From the NCBI GenBank assembly GCA_947463775.1, contig CANHVD010000127.1:1-11368 (forward strand): a stretch of 11,368 bases of DNA, in the 5' to 3' direction. The notes under the pieces are model-generated. The model did no database searches. It had not been told where the DNA came from and saw only the letters and a program-made list of their open reading frames with translations. Made by a program: the position numbers and the translations under genes. Within the stretch, counting starts at the first letter, position 1. The number at the start of each line of letters is the position of its first letter. The stretch is from Planctomycetaceae bacterium. GTDB taxonomy: Bacteria; Planctomycetota; Planctomycetia; Planctomycetales; Planctomycetaceae. Below are positions 6,956 through 11,368 of this stretch, in pieces.

Positions 6956-6989
6956 GGGTCATAACTGTCGTTGTTCAGTTTTTTGACCC
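6956..6989 (+). terminator. Possible transcript-end hairpin behind the ligase gene
   Basis: Arms GGGTCA (6956-6961) and TGACCC (6984-6989) enclose a second stem AACTG (6963-6967) / CAGTT (6976-6980) with an 8-nt loop, giving 11 pairs with an asymmetric internal loop. It starts 19 nt after the ligase stop codon. The T-run lies inside the 3' arm and none follows, so intrinsic termination is doubtful. Confidence 0.35.
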
Positions 6990-7379
6990 AAACCTGTCAT
7001 TGTGGGCCGTTCTCGACCGAGTCACGGCGGCTTCTATCGTGGCCTTTACCCGAACGTGTGGAGACTTCAAATCGGGCCGGTTTGCGTGGTTTGCAAAAAC
7101 CGCACGGTGGGTGAACAGCACACAGCAGCGTCGCAATGTTTCAACAGCCTATTCACGCTGAATCCGACAACCCACAAAAGCCTGAAACTCAAATCTGCGA
7201 AATTCCGCGCGGATTGATTCATCGATCATGTTTCTCCATCGTGATTCGATCATCTCGGCGTCGTTATCTTGCATCTTCGGCTGGAGGACTTGTCTCCTCC
7301 GACAGACCGAGATGGCTAAATGGACGACAAGACATCCTCAAATCCGAGGTCTGCCTGCTGATCTACGAGCTTTTGATCC

Positions 7380-7383
7380 GGAG
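7380..7383 (+). promoter_or_regulatory. Ribosome binding site for the small secreted peptide gene
   Basis: GGAG lies 7 nt before the ATG at 7391. It supports this start over an upstream in-frame ATG at 7136, whose extra 85 residues lack any pattern and would bury the signal peptide. Confidence 0.6.
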
Positions 7384-7390
7384 TCATCAC

Positions 7391-7690
7391 ATGCTGAATC
7401 ATCGTCGTCTGCTGTCTGCTGTCACCTGCGTCGTGTTGTCACTCGCCGCTGTGGGAGTGACTTTAGACAGTTCATCCGAGCCTTCATCAGATACCATCAT
7501 TGCCGCGCGGTATCATCTACGCCAGCATTCAAGTACGGCAAGCGGTCGCTTTGGTTTTCGCAGCAATCGCATGAGCCCTGCGAACCAGTCTTATCGCCAG
7601 CACATTGACCGTCCAAGTCCTGTTGGACCACACTATCTGCGCCCGCAGGAGAAGGTTGCCACGCGGCCAGCGAACGGCGTGCAGTCCTGA
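7391..7690 (+). CDS. Small secreted Arg/His-rich protein of unknown function
   Basis: This predicted 99-aa protein is not recognised as any family. Residues 1-25 form a signal peptide or single membrane anchor: the basic start MLNHRR, then a hydrophobic stretch LLSAVTCVVLSLAAVGVTL. A short Ser-rich acidic piece (26-34, DSSSEPSSD) follows. The rest (35-99) is rich in Arg, His, Ser, Pro and Gln and low in hydrophobic residues, so probably little folded. Examples are RYHLRQHSS, GRFGFRSNR, SYRQHIDRP and GPHYLRP. The only cysteine, Cys13, is in the hydrophobic core with no lipobox. The GGAG ribosome binding site and signal peptide argue for a real gene. Its short length and odd composition argue for caution. 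It is convergent with scpB. Confidence 0.55.
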   Translation: MLNHRRLLSAVTCVVLSLAAVGVTLDSSSEPSSDTIIAARYHLRQHSSTASGRFGFRSNRMSPANQSYRQHIDRPSPVGPHYLRPQEKVATRPANGVQS

Positions 7691-7749
7691 GACCGGGTGT
7701 TCTCTGACAGGGAAACCAGGAACCTGTCCTTCACGAAGGGAGATCGTCG

Positions 7750-7781
7750 AAAAGCTGCCATGGGCTGAGCCCATCGGGCAG
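7750..7781 (-). terminator. Intrinsic terminator of the leftward scpB operon
   Basis: Read leftward, CTGCC (7781-7777) and ATGGGC (7774-7769) pair with GCCCAT (7765-7760) and GGCAG (7759-7755) around a TCA loop. This is an 11-bp stem with a 2-nt bulge, followed by CTTTT (7754-7750). It begins 28 nt after the scpB stop. The stem alone, without the T-tract, could also act on the convergent small gene. Confidence 0.75.
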
Positions 7782-7808
7782 TTGTGAATGGCAGTATGGC
7801 GCAGGCCG

Positions 7809-8645
7809 CTACTTGAAGGAAAAGATGTCGGCGGTCGGAAGTTCGCTGATAGATCTCAGGCCAAACAGTTTCAAAAACTTGCTGGTGGTCACATACGAGA
7901 CATCCGTACGTCGACCACCAGTGCGCTGCAGCTCGACGAGTTGCAATCGCAACAGTTGCCGCAGCAGAGACATTGCGTTTGGGCGATCGATCGTCTCCAT
8001 CGTTTCTTTGGCGACTGGTTGGTTCCAGGCAACGAAGGCCAGGATCTCCAGCACGTCCGGAGACAGCTTCACATCGCGCGGGCCAAGCCCGAATGTTCGC
8101 GTGGAGATATCGGAATACTCTTCCCGCAGCTCCAGTCGGTATCCGCCTTCGTTGAGACGGATTTCGTACGGTCGATTCTCGCGGGCATACGACTGGTTCA
8201 ATGAGTCCACGAGCGAAACTGCGACTCGATTATCGACATCGTTTCCGATCAGCGAAGCCAGCTTCCTTGCTGTCAGAGCGACACTGCCGCCGACGAAGAT
8301 CGCCGCTTCGATCACCTCACGAGGCGACACGCGGCGCACCCCATCGACGAGGACGGCATGGCTGGATGCTTCTGCCTCCGCGGCCGTGGACTTCAGATCC
8401 TCCGCAAGTTGCGAACCGATCGACAGGCCCTGAGCGACCTGCTCTTCGTCGCTTGAGTTTGTTGCAGCGCCCTCGGCAAAGTCGACGAACACCGTACCCA
8501 TCTGCCGCTCGGCCGCATCCAGTGCTTCCAGAGCCTGACGATACGCCAGTTCGATGTCTTCGACAGCGAAGTCATCTTCCGGCATATCGTCGTCGTGCAG
8601 TGGAAGACCATCCAGGTCGTTGAGTTCGGCGGGTCCGTCCGTCAT
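7809..8645 (-). CDS. scpB: Segregation and condensation protein B (ScpB), with acidic N-terminal extension
   Basis: This 278-aa protein should bind ScpA and SMC in the condensin complex that compacts and separates sister chromosomes. Residues 1-95 are acidic and low in order (many Asp, Glu, Ala), an extension not found in short ScpBs. The first winged helix begins at VSPREVIEAAIFVGG (106-120) and runs to about 180, including RPYEIRLNEGGYRLELRE (158-175). The second winged helix begins at KLSPDVLEILAFVAWNQPV (193-211) and includes SLLRQLLRLQLVEL (226-239), YVTTSKFLKLFGL (251-263) and SISELP. The usual IRGV-like turn after the QP motif reads IDRPN (219-223), a divergence from the consensus. It starts 7 bp after the secreted-protein gene, with no good ribosome binding site nearby, so re-initiation is likely. 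scpA is not in the window. Confidence 0.88.
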   Translation of the reverse strand: MTDGPAELNDLDGLPLHDDDMPEDDFAVEDIELAYRQALEALDAAERQMGTVFVDFAEGAATNSSDEEQVAQGLSIGSQLAEDLKSTAAEAEASSHAVLVDGVRRVSPREVIEAAIFVGGSVALTARKLASLIGNDVDNRVAVSLVDSLNQSYARENRPYEIRLNEGGYRLELREEYSDISTRTFGLGPRDVKLSPDVLEILAFVAWNQPVAKETMETIDRPNAMSLLRQLLRLQLVELQRTGGRRTDVSYVTTSKFLKLFGLRSISELPTADIFSFK

Positions 8646-8652
8646 ATCGAGC

Positions 8653-10386
8653 TTATTCGAAGTTCGCCTTGGAGAAGGCTGACATCAGTTTTCCAGCAAA
8701 TCGCAGCAGTCCATGTTCCAGTGTCAGATCGCCGGTGACTTCGCCATCCTTAACGTAGAAATCAAGAACGATGCGATCTCCGCCGTTCTGGCATGAGGCA
8801 ATTGCACGAGCGCGACGGCGAGCCCATTCTCGCTGAATCTCCTGCTCTTCAGGAGTCTTTCCCGGAAGATCTTTTTTGGCAGCCTCTTCGAAACGCTGAA
8901 CCCACGGCAGGCAGTGAATTTCGAGATGAACCGGATGATTGGTGCTCTGTGGTGCTCCCAGCCCGGCGATGGTTTCTTTCAGCTTGTCTTTGCCGCCAAT
9001 CCCGGACGCCAGCCAGACATGAGCTGGTCCGACACCAATGAAGAGATCTTTCTTGGCACCGAAGACTCGATCAACAAGATCGATGTAGCCTTCGGCCAAT
9101 TGCACTCTGTGAATCGCTACGTCACCCTGCTTGTCCACATTCATCTCGACAAGGTTTCCCTTGCCGGCATTGGCCAGTTCTGGCAACACGGCGGTCAGGC
9201 TGCCGGCATCCGGTGCAGAGAATGCCCCGACTGATACAAAATCGCCTTTTCCGTCCGGCACAGATTCGACAAAGCCATTCATCCATCCCGCTTTAATGCT
9301 GCTGCGGATCACATCCAGAATTGACGAGGTCACCTTCAGCGACGTGACCTTTTCGGCTTCAGTTCGTTCTTTGGAGCCTTTGAGACGATCGGCCATGTCC
9401 TTCTCGGTCAACGCCAGGAACTCAAGGAAATTTGCTTGTCTCATCGGGTCGACTGGATGATTCAGGCGTCCTGACAGTGCTGAGCCTTCAAACTTCTTGA
9501 TTCCTGCAAAAGCGTCTGGCTGGGTATTAATCTGATCGATTGCAGCGGCCAGAGATGTTCCCGGGATCGCATTCGCTGCTAACTTCAACGATGCGGTAGG
9601 TGCTCCGGGCGTCTTCTTGTCCATAACGAACGACAGGAATCCGCGTGCGATCTCACCGACAACTCGCTCGCCTTCGTCCATCTGCTGCTTTACGGCCAGC
9701 TTGCGAAGTTCAAATTCTGTCGCAGATTCTGAAGGTCGTTTCTGAATCGCTTCCATGCTGACTCGACGAACTTCGGCAAAGGCTTCCTTGCGATGTGCCT
9801 GAGCCGGAGCGCTGACGTCAGTGTTCAGAAGTTCCGCGGACATGTTGCCTTCGACTTTGTCGGTTGGCAGCACTGCCTTCAGAATCAGTTCTTTCAGGGC
9901 CGGCAGAGCCGTCTTGTCCGAAGTCAAAACCAAAGCTGCGTAACGCTCTGTCGAGAAAACTCGGATCCACCCGGACTCAGCGTCCTGGCTCAGCATAAAC
10001 AACGTGACATCCTTGGCGTCGCGGGTCACTTCATAACCCAGCGATTCCAGGTTCTCACGAAACTCTTTGAACAGTTGCTGCTTGGCTGTCAGCGGAATCC
10101 AGATCAAAATTGTGTTTGGTTTAATCCCCGTGATCACGCTGACGTAAACAGGGCGTACATCATCAATGCCGATAGCAAACGTATCGATATACCCCTTGAT
10201 GTTTTCCCACTGAGTTTGTTCAGCTGGCAAGGTCAGGTCGATCACAGACTTCAGGTCTGACTTCAACGAGCCAAACCCGGGATGTGAGATCGTGATTCGT
10301 GCGTCTTGAGGTGTTTGTGCTGCGACTGAGGAGATGGTAAGGATTGCGGTCGCCAGCAACAGTGCCAGATGATGTAGAATCTTCAT
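8653..10386 (-). CDS. Large secreted protein of unknown function, first gene of the scpB operon
   Basis: This is a 577-aa exported protein that I do not recognise. Residues 1-23 are a clear signal peptide (HHLALLLATAILTISSVAA, cleavage likely before QTP). The mature part mixes beta strands and helices and looks like two related alpha/beta portions. One lies around 60-170 (YVSVITGIKPNTILIWIPLT, then a helix and VTLFML), the other around 370-480 (DFVSVGAFSAPDAGSLTAVL, LFIGVGPAHVWLASG). A charged helical stretch (about 195-250) separates them. The C-terminal section holds the only two cysteines, Cys492 and Cys532, which could form a disulfide, and the end GEVTGDLTLEHGLLRFAGKL. No catalytic motif is visible. 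GGTGA lies 7 nt before the ATG. scpB follows after 7 bp, so the two are co-transcribed. Long, intact and with a good signal peptide, it is surely a real gene. Confidence 0.85.
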   Translation of the reverse strand: MKILHHLALLLATAILTISSVAAQTPQDARITISHPGFGSLKSDLKSVIDLTLPAEQTQWENIKGYIDTFAIGIDDVRPVYVSVITGIKPNTILIWIPLTAKQQLFKEFRENLESLGYEVTRDAKDVTLFMLSQDAESGWIRVFSTERYAALVLTSDKTALPALKELILKAVLPTDKVEGNMSAELLNTDVSAPAQAHRKEAFAEVRRVSMEAIQKRPSESATEFELRKLAVKQQMDEGERVVGEIARGFLSFVMDKKTPGAPTASLKLAANAIPGTSLAAAIDQINTQPDAFAGIKKFEGSALSGRLNHPVDPMRQANFLEFLALTEKDMADRLKGSKERTEAEKVTSLKVTSSILDVIRSSIKAGWMNGFVESVPDGKGDFVSVGAFSAPDAGSLTAVLPELANAGKGNLVEMNVDKQGDVAIHRVQLAEGYIDLVDRVFGAKKDLFIGVGPAHVWLASGIGGKDKLKETIAGLGAPQSTNHPVHLEIHCLPWVQRFEEAAKKDLPGKTPEEQEIQREWARRRARAIASCQNGGDRIVLDFYVKDGEVTGDLTLEHGLLRFAGKLMSAFSKANFE

Positions 10387-10568
10387 GCGTTAATCACCGA
10401 ATGGTCGAGTGGGATTCAGGTGTGACTTCGTGTTTAGCAAACTCAGTGTCAGGCTCTGAATTTGAATCACTCTGTAGCACCGAACAGGGAAAGGGTATTG
10501 AAGTTCTGATCCGCCGTTAGCTCGCCGGGAATAACTCCGTTCGTCAGAACTCCCAGTGTGCCAAGGGC

Positions 10569-10968
10569 GCGGGGCTAGTCCCGCAGCTTCTCGATTCTAT
10601 CTGAACAAGGCAAAACGGGTAAAGGCAGGTTGGGCAATAAGATGGGATGAAGTTTCGATCGAGCCGGCCGAACCTCTGTAAAAGCCTGGTCATAACGGCA
10701 GGAATAGCAACTCTTGCTTATGGCAATCGAACACCGTGGGGTCAGGTTTGCTGCGTCCTACCTGCTGAGAACACTGTTTCGGAGCTCGGTGGACTGTTAA
10801 TGGCAGAGTTTTGCGCTCAGTAGCAGACTTGTCCGCCTACAGTTTCTATCGGAATGCCTTGGCTGGAGGCAGAGCACTCCCGCAACTGAGAGTTGCACTC
10901 ACAAAACCGGGCACTTGTGGTAGACGCTTTTCTCCGTGATTCCGGGACTACTGCGGGAGCCAGTCCCG
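10569..10968. repeat. Cluster of REP-like palindromes
   Basis: Two related copies are GCGGGGCTAGTCCCG (10569-10583) and GCGGGAGCCAGTCCCG (10953-10968), in the same orientation 384 bp apart. The first folds as GCGGG/CCCGC. The second is the right part of a longer hairpin CGGGACT (10943-10949) / AGTCCCG (10962-10968). Between them lie GTAGCAGACTTGTCCGCCTAC (10820-10840, an imperfect palindrome) and GCAACT/AGTTGC with a 3-nt loop (10882-10896). Such spaced GC-rich palindromes outside genes are typical of REP clusters. No transposase gene is present in the window. Confidence 0.6.
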
Positions 10969-11131
10969 ATTTTGTTGGGCGTGCCAGGGTTTCACCGCGC
11001 CGATCCAATACTTCTTTCTTCAATTGAGAACTTCTGCAACACCCTTCTCTCAGGCTGAGCAAATCAATTTGCACAGTGTGTCGGAGGCTGGCCGAGCATT
11101 TTGTCAGGTGTTGCGATATCTTCCACTGTCG

Positions 11132-11160
11132 TCGCTGGCTGTGTCTGGGGGGGCCGGCGA
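11132..11160 (+). other. Hairpin with a seven-G run
   Basis: TCGCTGGC (11132-11139) pairs with GCCGGCGA (11153-11160), 8 pairs with one G-U, around a 13-nt loop that contains most of a seven-G run (11147-11153). No T-tract follows on the + strand. Its role is unknown; it could be part of the same repeat-rich noncoding region. Confidence 0.4.
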
Positions 11161-11368
11161 AACAGTTTTCCAGACGGAAGTGAGCTTTATATCCTGAGCG
11201 AATCGCAATAACCTCGGGCTTCGAATTGCCCCCGTATGTGAGATGCCTGAGTTGTTGAAAGTCGAGACTATCCCTTGAGGGCAGCCCCTGGCGACTGGAA
11301 GCACTTTCCGGTTAAGTAGAGGATCAACTCCTGCGGTCGCCATGTCCCAATGATTCCAATAGACAACT

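Larger units (their letters stand above)
6938..7390. other. Intergenic region, 453 bp, after the ligase gene
   Basis: No gene with recognisable features lies here. It holds a hairpin just after the ligase stop (6956-6989), three near-copies of CTGTCGTTGT, and a second small palindrome GGAGGA/TCCTCC (7283-7288 and 7295-7300, 6-nt loop). Open frames crossing the region have no motifs and no ribosome binding sites, and their predicted peptides do not resemble known domains. The promoter of the small secreted-peptide gene at 7391 should be near the right end. Confidence 0.55.
10387..11368. other. Region of 982 bp without a credible gene
   Basis: This lies upstream of the leftward 577-aa gene and should carry its promoter near 10390-10500, though no clear -35/-10 pair is visible. 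It contains a cluster of GC-rich palindromes (10569-10968) and a further hairpin at 11132-11160. Two leftward open frames (10817-11074 and 11104-11343) run across the repeats and show no family motif, no signal peptide and no ribosome binding site. It may be a dispersed noncoding element or an eroded gene. Confidence 0.5.

Noticed and set aside
7283..7300. GGAGGA/TCCTCC hairpin as a regulatory leader
   Set aside because: It is a 6-bp stem only, and about 90 bp from the next start codon with no second structure that would form a switch.
7136..7390. Longer form of the small secreted protein starting at ATG 7136
   Set aside because: It would place 85 patternless residues before a clear signal peptide. 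ATG 7391 has GGAG at the right distance.
7813..8433. Rightward 206-codon open frame antisense to scpB
   Set aside because: It is a shadow of the well-supported scpB frame; its Ser/Arg/Thr-rich translation has no motif.
10737..10750. TGGGGTCAGGTTTG as a transposon-associated motif
   Set aside because: Similar motifs border some small transposases, but there is a single copy, no inverse partner and no transposase here.
10817..11074. Leftward 85-codon open frame
   Set aside because: It runs straight across two palindromes, has no ribosome binding site, signal peptide or motif, and its residue mix is that of noncoding DNA.
11104..11343. Leftward 79-codon open frame
   Set aside because: No family features and it crosses the G-run hairpin. 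It could be a fragment of something real, but nothing supports that.
1..11368. CRISPR array, tRNA, rRNA, prophage or defence genes
   Set aside because: No evenly spaced repeats with spacers, no cloverleaf-like sequence and no recognisable phage, toxin-antitoxin or nuclease gene was found in any frame.

Overview
The window looks like a stretch of a planctomycete-type chromosome. This is inferred from the gene mix: a secreted sialate O-acetylesterase, a phosphodiester glycosidase, a large secreted orphan protein and a ScpB with a long acidic N-terminus. Genes are also sparse, with several 350-1000 bp gaps and palindromic intergenic repeats. No ribosomal RNA gene or other taxonomic marker is present, so the assignment is moderate at best.

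Left part (1-3025). A sialate O-acetylesterase gene runs leftward off the window edge. It is divergent from a rightward gene for a secreted phosphodiester glycosidase (NAGPA/DUF2233 type). The 391 bp between them holds a 16-bp tandem repeat and one candidate promoter. Convergent to the glycosidase gene is a small lipoprotein gene whose mature part carries the hallmarks of a cystatin, a papain-family cysteine protease inhibitor.

Centre (3504-6937). Three rightward genes follow: a membrane desaturase with all three histidine boxes and wording typical of the rhizobitoxine-desaturase (RtxC-like) group; a MetX-like alpha/beta-hydrolase that overlaps it by 4 bp (GTGA); and, 117 bp on, a glutamine-synthetase-fold ligase of the GlnT (type III) / gamma-glutamylmethylamide synthetase kind. 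The first two are surely co-translated. The third probably belongs to the same unit. Together they could make or modify a small amino-acid-derived or lipid-like metabolite, but the product is unknown.

Right part (6938-11368). After a hairpin behind the ligase gene and a 453-bp gap comes a small gene for a secreted Arg/His-rich peptide. Convergent to it is a two-gene leftward operon: a 577-aa secreted protein of unknown function, then scpB (chromosome segregation) 7 bp downstream. It ends at a good intrinsic terminator (hairpin plus T-tract) at about 7750-7781. The last 980 bp have no credible gene but hold a cluster of related GC-rich palindromes (REP-like). No tRNA, rRNA, CRISPR array, insertion sequence or phage gene was seen.
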